From the NCBI GenBank assembly GCA_036505275.1, contig DASXTS010000044.1, positions 1 to 44,985 on the forward strand: a stretch of DNA of 44,985 nt, in the 5' to 3' direction. Positions 24,019 to 32,262 of the stretch are shown one piece after another (position 1 is the first letter of the stretch; every line of letters begins with the position of its first letter). A program made the translations under genes and the position numbers. The notes beneath the pieces are model-generated. The model saw only the letters and a program-made list of their open reading frames with translations, made no database searches and was not told where the DNA came from. This DNA is from DASXTS01 sp036505275 (GTDB lineage Bacteria; Actinomycetota; Actinomycetes; Mycobacteriales; Pseudonocardiaceae).

Positions 24019-25103
24019 CCGGCGTCGGGGGTTGGGTGCCGACCACGGTGGTGCGCAACGACGAGCTGGTCTCGTCGGTGTCGTCCTGGGCGGCGCACCC
24101 CGGTGCCGGCGCGCAGGCCGACGCCGAGTGGATCCGGGTCCGCACCGGCATCGAGCAGCGCCACGTGCTCGCGCCCGGCGAAGCGACAAGCGACCTCGCC
24201 GTCGAGGCCGGGCGCGGGGCGCTGGAATCGGCACGAACCAGGACGGCCGACGCCGTCGTGGTGGCCACCAACACGCCGGACCAGCTGAGCCCGGCCATCG
24301 CACCCGAGGTGGCCGCCCGCCTCGGGCTCGGCCCGATCGCCGCTTTCGACCTCAACGCGGTCTGCACCGGCTTCGTGTACGCCATGGCCACCGCGGCCGG
24401 CCTGATCGCCGCCCGGGCCGCCGATAGCGTGCTGGTCATCGGCGCGGACGCGTTCTCGACCGTGCTCGATCCGGACGACCTCAAGACCAGAGCGCTGTTC
24501 GGCGACGGTGCCGGCGCGGTCCTGCTGCGGGCCGGCACCCCCGGCGAGCCGGGCGCCCTCACCGGGCTGAACCTGGGCAGCGACGGCACCCGCCGCGCCC
24601 TGATCGGGATCCCGGGCGGCGGTTCCCGGCAGCGGTCGACGGGCCTGCCGGTGAAGGCGGAGGACAGCTACTTCCGAATGCAGGGCCGGGCGGTGTTCGC
24701 GCAGGCCGTGACCCGGATGTCGGAGTCCGCGCAGCACACGGCGGCCCTCGTCGGATGGTCCCTCGGCGAGATCGACCGGTGGGTGCTCCACCAGGCCAAC
24801 GGCCGCATTCTCGCGGCCGTGGCACGCGCCCTGCGGGTGCCGGTGGACCGGTTCGTCACAAACATCGCGCGGGTCGGCAACACCGTGGCCGCGTCGGTTC
24901 CGCTGGCCCTGGCGGCGGGGCTCGCGTCCGGCGAGCTGCGACCCGGCCATCGGGTGCTGCTCGCCGGCTTCGGCGGCGGCCTCACCTGGGGTTCCGTCGC
25001 GCTCGTCTGGCCGGAGCTGCCCCGCTGGCCGGAGCTGCCCAGCCGGCCGCAGCGGCCCGCCGCCGCACCTGGAACGAGGTCCGACCAGTCAGGAGGGCGA
25101 TGA
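23997..25103 (+). CDS. 3-oxoacyl-ACP synthase III (FabH-like)
   Basis: A 368-residue KAS III that condenses an acyl-CoA starter with malonyl-ACP, or transfers an acyl group. The catalytic triad looks intact: Cys123 in NAVCTGFVYA, His265 in VLHQANGRI and Asn295 in VGNTVAAS. GTG 23997 follows a gggaggggg site and overlaps the AfsA-like gene by 22 bp. The C-terminus is extended beyond FabH by about 30 residues and includes a WPELPRWPELP duplication. The stop overlaps the ACP start (ATGATGA). Confidence 0.92.
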   Translation: MARAAVVAGVGGWVPTTVVRNDELVSSVSSWAAHPGAGAQADAEWIRVRTGIEQRHVLAPGEATSDLAVEAGRGALESARTRTADAVVVATNTPDQLSPAIAPEVAARLGLGPIAAFDLNAVCTGFVYAMATAAGLIAARAADSVLVIGADAFSTVLDPDDLKTRALFGDGAGAVLLRAGTPGEPGALTGLNLGSDGTRRALIGIPGGGSRQRSTGLPVKAEDSYFRMQGRAVFAQAVTRMSESAQHTAALVGWSLGEIDRWVLHQANGRILAAVARALRVPVDRFVTNIARVGNTVAASVPLALAAGLASGELRPGHRVLLAGFGGGLTWGSVALVWPELPRWPELPSRPQRPAAAPGTRSDQSGGR

Positions 25104-25366
25104 TGAATGCCATCGAAGAGCGGATCACCCGGATTCTGCTCGACGACTTCAAGGTCCGGGTCGACCCCATCGGCCCGGACAGCACGTTCGCCGATCTCGG
25201 CTTCGACTCGCTCGTGATCGTCGAGCTCACCCTGGTGCTGGACAACGAGTTCGGCATCGCCCTCGAGGACGGCGAGCTCAGCGACATGATGACCATCGCG
25301 GAGGCCGCCGAGGTCGTGGCGACCAAGAGCCCGGTCAAGGGCACCGTAAAGGGCACGGTGGCCTAG
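25100..25366 (+). CDS. Acyl carrier protein
   Basis: An 88-residue discrete ACP. The phosphopantetheine attachment site is Ser37 in ADLGFDSLVIVEL, with helix III EDGELSDMMTIAEAAEVV. The tail SPVKGTVKGTVA is a short duplication. Two ATG codons (25100 and 25103) overlap the KAS III stop; aggagg at 25091-25096 fits 25103 slightly better. It lies between KAS III and KAS II genes with no gap before the latter, so it is probably their dedicated carrier. Confidence 0.95.
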   Translation: MMNAIEERITRILLDDFKVRVDPIGPDSTFADLGFDSLVIVELTLVLDNEFGIALEDGELSDMMTIAEAAEVVATKSPVKGTVKGTVA

Positions 25367-26602
25367 ATGACTGCCGGACGGCGCCCGTTCGGTGTCGCGA
25401 TCACCGGACTCGGGCTGGTGACCCCGGCCGGCATCGGGATCAGGCAGAACTGGGACCGGGTGCTGTCGGGCAGCTCCTGTGCCACCCGCGACGAGGCGCT
25501 GAGCGGCTGCCCGGTCGACTTCAGCTGCCGGGTGCCGGGGTTCGACCCGGCGGCGCTGATCGGCGGCTTCGCGTCCCGGCAGCTCGAACGGTTCGCCCAG
25601 CTGGCCATCGTGGCCGCCCGGCTGGCCGTCGAGGACGCCGGGCTGGACCCGCGGACCTGGGACGGCACCAGGGTGGGCGTGGTCCTCGGCAACTCCCTCG
25701 GCGGCGTGCAGTCCCTCGCGGCCAGCCACGCCGCCATGATCGAGGGCGGGCCACGCAAGGTGTCCCCGCTCATGGTGCCGCGGTACATGGTCAACATGGT
25801 GGCCGGTCAGGTCGCGATCGATCTCGGCGCCAAGGGGCCCAGCCAGGTCACCGCGACCGCATGCGCGTCGGCCGCCACCGCGGTCGGTGTCGCCCGTGAG
25901 CTGCTCCGGGGGGAGGCCTGCGACATCGTCCTGGCCGGGGGCACGGAGGCCGCGCTGACCCCGCTGGCCGTCGCCGGGCTCGGCCGGATGGGCGCGCTGT
26001 CCCGACGGTCCGACGACCCGGCGGCCGCGTCCCGCCCGTTCGACGCCGACCGGGACGGCTTCGTGCCGGCGGAGGGCGCCGGCGTGCTCGTCCTGGAACG
26101 GTTCGTCGACGCCAGGGCCCGCGGCATCCGGGTCCACGCGGTGGTGCGCGGGTACGGCGCCTCGACCGACGCCCACCATCCGACGGCCCCGGCGCCCGGC
26201 GGTGAGGGGATCGAGCAGGCGCTGCGGGCCGCGTTGCGCGATGCGCGGCTCGGCGGCGACGACGTCGACCACGTCAACGCGCACGGCACGTCGACGCCGC
26301 TGGGCGATGTCATCGAGGGACGCATGCTGCGCCGGGTGCTCGGCCGCCGCCCGCTGGTGACGTCCACCAAGGGCGTCACCGGTCATCCGCTGGCCGCCGC
26401 GGGCGCCATCGAGGCCGCGTACACCGCACTGGCCGTCGAACATCGCACCGTCCCGCCGACGGCCAACCTCACCAGGCTCGCGCCCGAACTGGACATCGAC
26501 GTGGTGCACGGCGCGCCGCGGGCCGCGCCGGTCGACGTGGCGGTCAGCACCTCGATGGGCTTCGGCGGGCACAACGCGGCCCTTGTGCTCACCGCCGCCT
26601 AG
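25367..26602 (+). CDS. 3-oxoacyl-ACP synthase II (FabF/KAS II-like)
   Basis: A 411-residue condensing enzyme. The Cys-His-His triad is complete: Cys166 in TACASAA, His306 in NAHGTSTPLGD and His340 in VTGHPLAAAG, with GFGGHN near the end. No chain-length-factor partner is present, so this is fatty-acid-type elongation rather than a minimal aromatic type II PKS. The ATG is directly adjacent to the ACP stop codon. Together with KAS III and ACP it can make a short or medium beta-ketoacyl chain for the AfsA-like enzyme. No dedicated ketoreductase or dehydratase accompanies it. Confidence 0.94.
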   Translation: MTAGRRPFGVAITGLGLVTPAGIGIRQNWDRVLSGSSCATRDEALSGCPVDFSCRVPGFDPAALIGGFASRQLERFAQLAIVAARLAVEDAGLDPRTWDGTRVGVVLGNSLGGVQSLAASHAAMIEGGPRKVSPLMVPRYMVNMVAGQVAIDLGAKGPSQVTATACASAATAVGVARELLRGEACDIVLAGGTEAALTPLAVAGLGRMGALSRRSDDPAAASRPFDADRDGFVPAEGAGVLVLERFVDARARGIRVHAVVRGYGASTDAHHPTAPAPGGEGIEQALRAALRDARLGGDDVDHVNAHGTSTPLGDVIEGRMLRRVLGRRPLVTSTKGVTGHPLAAAGAIEAAYTALAVEHRTVPPTANLTRLAPELDIDVVHGAPRAAPVDVAVSTSMGFGGHNAALVLTAA

Positions 26603-26635
26603 ACCACTACCCCGACGACCTCCCCGGAAGCCGAG

Positions 26636-27343
26636 ATGAGCACGCTGACAAAGATCCGCCTCGTCGCCCTGGACAGCGACGGCGTCCTGCTCAACGACAC
26701 CTACAGCCCGGTGATCGAGCGCTTCGTCACCAAGCACGGCGGCGAGTACACCGCCGCGGTCGAGCGTGGGGTCTGGGGTTCACCCCAGCTGGCCGCCGGC
26801 CAGAACATGGCGCTGGCGTGCCGGCTGCCGTGGTCGGCCAAGGAGACCATCGCGGCCTTCTTCCGCGAGCGCGACGAGTACCTCGAGACCCACCCGGTCG
26901 ACGTGACGCCCGGCGCCGCCGAGCTGCTGGCCACCCTGCGCGAGGTCGGGGTCAGGGTCACCTGCTACGGCGGCCGCAACCGCGAGTACACGTTTGACAA
27001 GTACCTCGGTCACCTCGCCGATTACTTCGACCCCGAGGTCCCCTATGTCGACGTGAACGACTTCCGGCCGGGCAGCAAGGAGATCGCCAGAGACATCTTC
27101 GGCTACCGGTACGACGAGGTGCTCTTCGTCGACGACATCAACCGGGTGGCGGAGGTGACCAAGGCGCTCGGCGCCGGCTTCATCGGCGTTCCGGCCAGCA
27201 TGCCGCACAACTTTCAACGCGCCGAGATGGCGCAGACCGGCGTGCGGTACATGGTCGAGGACATCCGGCAGATCGACGTCCCGCTGCTGGAGAAGGTCGA
27301 TGACGAGCTCGCCGCCGGCACCCTCTGGCAGGGAAGGGACTGA
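26636..27343 (+). CDS. HAD-superfamily hydrolase
   Basis: A 235-residue HAD phosphatase-like protein. Motif I is LDSDGVLLN (Asp13 nucleophile, Asp15 acid), a cap domain spans about residues 25-85, motif II is around VTCYGGRN and the acidic motif IV is FVDDINRVAEV. It ends shortly before the split dikinase genes, and a HAD protein also accompanies the phenylphosphate-metabolising genes of anaerobic phenol degraders. Here it could remove a phosphate from a butenolide-phosphate-like ester or reverse the dikinase. No strong ribosome site is seen before ATG 26636, and a 33-bp gap follows KAS II. Confidence 0.85.
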   Translation: MSTLTKIRLVALDSDGVLLNDTYSPVIERFVTKHGGEYTAAVERGVWGSPQLAAGQNMALACRLPWSAKETIAAFFRERDEYLETHPVDVTPGAAELLATLREVGVRVTCYGGRNREYTFDKYLGHLADYFDPEVPYVDVNDFRPGSKEIARDIFGYRYDEVLFVDDINRVAEVTKALGAGFIGVPASMPHNFQRAEMAQTGVRYMVEDIRQIDVPLLEKVDDELAAGTLWQGRD

Positions 27344-27353
27344 GGAGCTGGAC

Positions 27354-29225
27354 ATGGCAGACCCACGACGTTTCGCGTACTTCCACGAGACCACGCCCCC
27401 GCCCGGCGCCGAGGGCTGGGAGTCGATGTACCCCTACTTCCTTGTCCCCTCCGCGGAGACCAGGGCCGAGGAGCAGGAACGGCTCTGGTTCGCCGACACC
27501 ATGCACTGGTCGCGGGGCTGCCACCCGCTCGGCAGCGTGATCGCCGAGGCGGCCTGCCTCGGTGCCGGCCAGAACAGCACCCGGATCTTCGCGCTGCCCG
27601 CGTCGCTCGGCCTGGACCTGCGTATCCAGCACGGCTACGTCTACGTCTCGCCGGTGCCGGTGACCGATCCCGAGGAGATCGCCCGCCGCACCGGGCACTT
27701 CCACGAGCGGGCCGGGTTCTACTACCAGCACTGGGACGAGCTCTACGGCAGCTGGAAGGACAAGGTGTCCGCCCTGGTCGACGACATGCGCTTGGTGACG
27801 TTCCCGCCGCTGCCCGAGTACGAGCCGATCGAGGTGGTCACCGAGGCCCGCGGCCGGGCCACCGCCTGGGAGATCATCGCTGGCTACCGCCGGCTGATCG
27901 ACGACATCTTCGTGGTCTGGCAGCACCACTTCGAGTTCCTCAACCTCGGCTACGGCGGCTACATCGCGTTCTTCCAGTTCTGCCGGCAGGCCTTCCCCGA
28001 GATCTCCGAGCAGTCCATCGCGCGGATGGTCGCCGGGATCGACGTGATCGCCTTCAGGCCCGACGAGGAGCTGCGTTCGTTGGCCAGGCTGGCGTGCTCC
28101 ATTGGCGTGGCCGACCTGATCGACGGCGCCGCACCGCAGCGGACCTTCGCCGAGCTCGCCGGCAGCGCCGACGGGCGGCGGTGGCTGCGGGCCTACGACG
28201 AGGCCAAGGACCCGTGGTTCAACTACTTCGCGGAGTACGGCTTCACGCATGACCAGGACACCTGGCTGAGCAACCCGGCCATCCCGCTCACCGGCATCCA
28301 GCGCTACATCGGCAAGCTGCGGGCCGGCGAGGAGATCGGCCGGCCGGTCACCCGGCTGCGCGCCGAGCGCGACGAGATCGTCGCCGAGTACCGCAGCCTG
28401 CTCACCGACGACGAGGCCGCCCAGTTCGACGAGCTGCTCGGGCTGGCCCGGCGGGTGTTCCCGTACATCGAGGAGCACAACATCTACGTCGAGCACTGGG
28501 CGCACGCCGTGTTCTGGCAGAAGATGTGGGAGCTCGGCTCGTTTCTGGTGTCCGCCGGGTTCGCCCGCGCCCGCGACGACGTGTTCCACCTGAACCGCTT
28601 CGAGCTCGAGGAGGTGCTGCACGACATCGTGCAGTGCTGGGCGGCCGGCGTCGCCGTGCGCGGTGCCCGGCGCTGGGCCGCCGAGATCGACCGGCGCCGC
28701 GGGATCGTGGCCGCGCTGCAGGCGGCCACCCCACTGCCGGCCTACGGCACCCCGCCTGTGGAGATCTCCGACCCGCTGGCGATCATGAACTACGGCATTA
28801 CCACCGAGCGGGTGGCCGCCTGGTTGAGTGCGGATGGCGGCCGTGGCGGCTCGGCTGGCGCTGATCGACTGACCGGCATCGGCGGCTCACCGGGAACCGT
28901 GGAGGGCCCGGTGCGGCTGCTGCGCTCCGAGCACGATCTCAGCGAGCTGCAGGCTGGCGAGGTGCTGGTCTGCCCGATCACGGCGCCGTCCTGGGGCCCG
29001 GCGTTCTCGGTCGCCGCCGGCGTGGTCACCGACATCGGCGGCATGATGAGCCACGCCGCCATCGTCTGCCGCGAGTACGGGCTGCCCGCGGTGGTCGGCA
29101 CCGGCTTCGCGACCGCGCGGCTGCACACCGGCGACCGGGTGCGGCTGGACGGCGCGACCGGCGAGGTCGTCGTGCTGGATCGCGTGGCCGGGCCGGTGGC
29201 CGGGTCGGAGCCGGCGGCGGCATGA
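27354..29225 (+). CDS. PEP-utilising mobile-domain subunit, phenylphosphate synthase alpha-like
   Basis: A 623-residue (about 70 kDa) protein without an ATP-grasp domain. Residues 1-500 are a helical substrate region with the family-typical TPPPGAEGWESMYPYFLV, FEFLNLGYGGYIAFFQFC and RMVAGIDVIAFRPDEELR blocks. Residues 510-610 form the swivelling domain with phospho-acceptor His567 in DIGGMMSHAAIVCREYGLP. This matches the 70-kDa subunit of phenylphosphate synthase (Thauera), which phosphorylates phenol from ATP with release of AMP and Pi. gaggag lies 6 bp before ATG 27354. The next gene supplies the missing ATP-binding half through an ATGA overlap. Confidence 0.87.
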   Translation: MADPRRFAYFHETTPPPGAEGWESMYPYFLVPSAETRAEEQERLWFADTMHWSRGCHPLGSVIAEAACLGAGQNSTRIFALPASLGLDLRIQHGYVYVSPVPVTDPEEIARRTGHFHERAGFYYQHWDELYGSWKDKVSALVDDMRLVTFPPLPEYEPIEVVTEARGRATAWEIIAGYRRLIDDIFVVWQHHFEFLNLGYGGYIAFFQFCRQAFPEISEQSIARMVAGIDVIAFRPDEELRSLARLACSIGVADLIDGAAPQRTFAELAGSADGRRWLRAYDEAKDPWFNYFAEYGFTHDQDTWLSNPAIPLTGIQRYIGKLRAGEEIGRPVTRLRAERDEIVAEYRSLLTDDEAAQFDELLGLARRVFPYIEEHNIYVEHWAHAVFWQKMWELGSFLVSAGFARARDDVFHLNRFELEEVLHDIVQCWAAGVAVRGARRWAAEIDRRRGIVAALQAATPLPAYGTPPVEISDPLAIMNYGITTERVAAWLSADGGRGGSAGADRLTGIGGSPGTVEGPVRLLRSEHDLSELQAGEVLVCPITAPSWGPAFSVAAGVVTDIGGMMSHAAIVCREYGLPAVVGTGFATARLHTGDRVRLDGATGEVVVLDRVAGPVAGSEPAAA

Positions 29226-30301
29226 GCGCGCATTACACCTGCGGGTTCGACGAGCCCGCCTGCCGGGACGCCCGCGAGTTCGGCGGCAAGGCCGCCGGTC
29301 TGGCCTCGCTCACGGCGGCGGGCCTGCCCGTTGCGCCGGGCTTCGCGGTCGGCGCGGCGGCCTACCGTGCGTTCCTCGAGTCGTCGGGGCTGCGCCCGGT
29401 GCTGACCTCCGCGCTGGCTCGGGACGCCACCCGCGACGACATCGCGCGCCGGCTGGCGGCAGCGCCGATTCCCGATGCGGTGGCCACCGCCATCATGCAG
29501 CGCTACCGACGGCTAGGCATGGAGACCGGCGTCGCCGACGTTTCCGTCGCCGTCCGGTCCAGCGCGACAGCCGAGGATTCGGCGGCCGCGAGCTTCGCCG
29601 GCGAGTTCGAGACCTGGGTCGACGTCGCCGGGGCCGAGGACGTGATCGCCCACGTGCGCCGCTGCTGGACCAGCGTCTTCGCGGGCCGCGCCGTCGACTA
29701 CGCCAGGGCGCAGGGCGTGGATCCGGCCGGCGTCGAGATGGCCGTGGTCGTGCAGAAGACGGTCCGCGCGCGGGCCGCCGGGGTCATGTTCACGGTCAGC
29801 CCGGTCACCGGGGACCGGTCCCGGATAGTGATCGAGGCGAGCTGGGGTCTCGGCCTCGCCGTCGTCGGCGGCGAGGTGACCCCGGACCGCTGGGTGGTCG
29901 ACAAGGTCCGGTTGACCGTGGTCGAGCGGATTCCAGGCGACAAGCGCATCGAGTACCGGCGCGGCGACGTGGCCGTCCACGTCGACCCCGCGCGCCGGGC
30001 GCAACCCTGCCTGACCGACGACCAGGTGATCGAGCTGGCCAGGCTGGGCAAGCGGATCGAGCGCGAGCAGCGCTGCCCGCAGGACATCGAGTTCGCCGTC
30101 GATCGGGATCTGCCGGCCGGCGCCGACCTGGTCCTGCTGCAGCGCCGCCCGGAGACCGTCTGGTCCGGTCGGCCCCAGGTACCCAGGTTCGCCACCGGCC
30201 ACGGTGTGACCCGGTGGATCGGTGACGCCGTGACCGGTGGCGGCGGGAACACCCGGACCACCGCACCCGCTCCCGGACACCAGCACGAGGCCGCGGCATA
30301 G
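29222..30301 (+). CDS. PEP-synthase-type ATP-binding subunit, phenylphosphate synthase beta-like
   Basis: A 359-residue (about 38 kDa) protein equal to the N-terminal ATP-grasp domain of PEP synthase. Motifs are EFGGKAAGLASL, VAVRSSATAEDSAAASFAGEF, a VVVQK...GVMFTVSPVTG stretch, EASWGLGLAVVGGEVTPD and PQDIEF followed by LVLLQRRPETVWS; all nucleotide-binding residues look intact. It would charge His567 of the preceding protein. The 70/40-kDa split is that of phenylphosphate synthase. The C-terminal 25 residues (GGGNTRTTAPAPGHQHEAAA) are low-complexity and unlikely to be catalytic. The third, CBS-type regulatory subunit known in Thauera is absent here. Confidence 0.9.
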   Translation: MSAHYTCGFDEPACRDAREFGGKAAGLASLTAAGLPVAPGFAVGAAAYRAFLESSGLRPVLTSALARDATRDDIARRLAAAPIPDAVATAIMQRYRRLGMETGVADVSVAVRSSATAEDSAAASFAGEFETWVDVAGAEDVIAHVRRCWTSVFAGRAVDYARAQGVDPAGVEMAVVVQKTVRARAAGVMFTVSPVTGDRSRIVIEASWGLGLAVVGGEVTPDRWVVDKVRLTVVERIPGDKRIEYRRGDVAVHVDPARRAQPCLTDDQVIELARLGKRIEREQRCPQDIEFAVDRDLPAGADLVLLQRRPETVWSGRPQVPRFATGHGVTRWIGDAVTGGGGNTRTTAPAPGHQHEAAA

Positions 30302-30346
30302 CTTCGGCGCAGGAACAGCGGAGCAGGAACAGCAAGGAGACGATTC

Positions 30347-31198
30347 ATGACGGCAGTGAACGACGAGCCGGACACCATGGCCGGGTACCCGCTCGGCACG
30401 AGCTCCGCCGAGAGCGCCCGGTTGCAACGCCAGTCCGACCAGCTCCGGCCGCACAGCGCGGCACTGCTGCACCAGCTCGACCTCAAGCCCGGCCAGAGCG
30501 TCATCGACCTCGGCTGTGGCCCCAGCGGAATCCTCGACCTGCTGTCCGCCGCCGTGGCACCCACCGGGCGCGTGGTCGGCGTCGACGCCAACCCCTACCT
30601 GATCGCCCAGGCCAGGGACTACGCCGACCGGGCCGGCCTGGACAACGTCGAGGTGCTGGTCGCCGACGCCCGCCACACCGGCCTGCCCGCGGACTCGTTC
30701 GATCTAGTGCACGCCCGCACCCTGCTGGCCACCTTGCCGGATCCGGCCGAGGTGGTCGCCGAGATGGTCCGCCTGGCGCGGCCGGGCGGCTGGGTCGCCG
30801 GCCAGGAGCCGGACGTCGAATGCGCCATCTGCTACCCACGGCTGCCCGCCTGGGACCGACTCCGTCAGATCTTCCGCGCCGGCTTCGACCGGCTGGGCGC
30901 CGACCTTCTCATCGGTCGCCGTCTGACCGAGCTGTACCGGCAGGCCGGCCTGCAGGACATCCAGGTCGTCGTGCACGCCGGCGCCTACCCGGCTGATCAT
31001 TCGCGCCGCACGATCCTCCCCGACCTGGTAAGCAGCCTGCGCCCCGTCGTCCTTGAATTCGGCCTGTCCGACGAGGCGGAGCTCGCCGACCTCGACCAGG
31101 CCGTCCGCCAGCACCTGGCCGACCCGGGCACCCTCGTCATGTCGGAACTGATGGTGGTCGTCTGGGCCAGCAAGCCGGCCACCGCGCGCCGCGCCTGA
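30347..31198 (+). CDS. SAM-dependent class I methyltransferase
   Basis: A 283-residue methyltransferase. Motif I is VIDLGCGPSG (about residues 54-63), followed by VVGVDANPYLI (motif II acid), VLVADARHTGLP and LARPGGWVAGQEPD. The pattern is closest to UbiE/menaquinone-type methyltransferases and natural-product O- or C-methylases. A caaggagac ribosome site precedes ATG 30347. It follows the ATP-binding subunit by 45 bp and is the last gene of the co-directional block; an inverted repeat at 31263-31318 lies downstream. Confidence 0.9.
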   Translation: MTAVNDEPDTMAGYPLGTSSAESARLQRQSDQLRPHSAALLHQLDLKPGQSVIDLGCGPSGILDLLSAAVAPTGRVVGVDANPYLIAQARDYADRAGLDNVEVLVADARHTGLPADSFDLVHARTLLATLPDPAEVVAEMVRLARPGGWVAGQEPDVECAICYPRLPAWDRLRQIFRAGFDRLGADLLIGRRLTELYRQAGLQDIQVVVHAGAYPADHSRRTILPDLVSSLRPVVLEFGLSDEAELADLDQAVRQHLADPGTLVMSELMVVVWASKPATARRA

Positions 31199-31262
31199 GC
31201 CGCGTATGGCTGCGTGCCGCATCGGCGCGGGCACGCAGCCTACGGCTGGTGTGCGGAGGCCG

Positions 31263-31318
31263 TGAACGCGACGTGGGTCCGGTTGGGCGCCGTCCTACGT
31301 CGGCTGGTGTCGCGTTCA
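31263..31318. repeat. Interrupted palindrome, copy 1: tgaacgcgac, 36-base spacer, gtcgcgttca
   Basis: Perfect 10-bp arms (31263-31272 and 31309-31318) flank a 36-base partly self-complementary centre, in the 209-bp gap between the methyltransferase and patatin genes. The same arms and spacer length recur at 42358-42413. It could end transcription of the biosynthetic block or be a dispersed palindromic repeat. Confidence 0.65.
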
Positions 31319-31407
31319 TGCGATGCAGGGTCGTCGGGGACGGCGTGCCGTCTGGGTCGAGGACCGATCATGCCGCGAGCGGGAGGGCGAGGTTGCATGA
31401 TTGGCGG

Positions 31408-32244
31408 ATGGTGCGCCGTGCGCTGGTCCTTGGTGGTGGTGGGGTCACGGGTATCGGCTGGGAGTGGGGGCTGCTGGCCGGCCTCGCGGCCCGCGGGGTC
31501 GACCTTTCCGACGCGGACCTGATCGTCGGCACCTCGGCGGGCTCGGTGGTCGGGGCGCAGCTGGCCTCGGGTGTGGATGTCCACCAGCGCTATGCGGCCC
31601 AGCTCGCCCCGGCAGACGGGGAGATCGCGGCGGTGCTCGGGCCCGCGGCGATACTGCGCTATGCGCTGGCGATGATCGGGCCGCCGGCTCCCCAGCGGTT
31701 CCGGGCCCGCCTCGGGCGGTTGGCCTTGCGTGCCCGCACCGTGCCCGAATCGGAGCGGGTCGAGGTGATTGCCAGCAGGCTGCCGGTACACGAGTGGCCG
31801 GCACGTCGGTTGCAGGTGACCGCGGTCGACGCCCAGACCGGTGAACTGAAGGTCTTCGACCGGGAATCGGGCGTGCCGCTCGTGCTGGCCGTGGCCGCGA
31901 GCTGCGCCGTGCCCCTGGTGTGGCCACCGGTCACCATCGACGGGCGCCGCTACATCGACGGCGGCGTACGGTCGGGGACCAACGCCGACCTCGCCGCCGG
32001 CTACGACCGAGTCGTGGTCATCGCCCCGCTGGTCCGCGGCTACGGGCCAATGGTTGGGGCCAAGGCGTACGTCCGGGCCCTGCAGGCGCAATCGCGAGTC
32101 ACGCTGGTCAGCCCCGACCGCGCCGCATTGCAGGCCATCGGACGCAACGTGCTCGACCCCACCAAGCGCGCGCCCTCCGCCCGTGCCGGGTGCGCCCAGG
32201 CCGCAGCCGCATTCGGGGAGGTGCGCGCCGTCTGGTGCGACTGA
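31408..32244 (+). CDS. Patatin-like phospholipase/acyl hydrolase
   Basis: A 278-residue protein with the Ser-Asp dyad of patatins. The oxyanion stretch is GGGGVTGIGWEWG (residues 9-21), the nucleophile is Ser43 in GTSAGS and the acid is Asp184 in YIDGG. The start at ATG 31408 puts the oxyanion loop at the usual distance from the N-terminus; open frame upstream is non-conserved. It probably hydrolyses membrane or storage lipids, in the cytoplasm as no signal peptide is visible. It lies beyond the palindrome that follows the biosynthetic block, so membership in that pathway is doubtful. Confidence 0.9.
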   Translation: MVRRALVLGGGGVTGIGWEWGLLAGLAARGVDLSDADLIVGTSAGSVVGAQLASGVDVHQRYAAQLAPADGEIAAVLGPAAILRYALAMIGPPAPQRFRARLGRLALRARTVPESERVEVIASRLPVHEWPARRLQVTAVDAQTGELKVFDRESGVPLVLAVAASCAVPLVWPPVTIDGRRYIDGGVRSGTNADLAAGYDRVVVIAPLVRGYGPMVGAKAYVRALQAQSRVTLVSPDRAALQAIGRNVLDPTKRAPSARAGCAQAAAAFGEVRAVWCD

Positions 32245-32262
32245 GCAGGTGGTGCTCACTCG

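Noticed and set aside
25367..26602. KAS II as part of a minimal aromatic type II PKS
   Set aside because: No chain-length factor, cyclase or aromatase in the operon; partner is KAS III instead.
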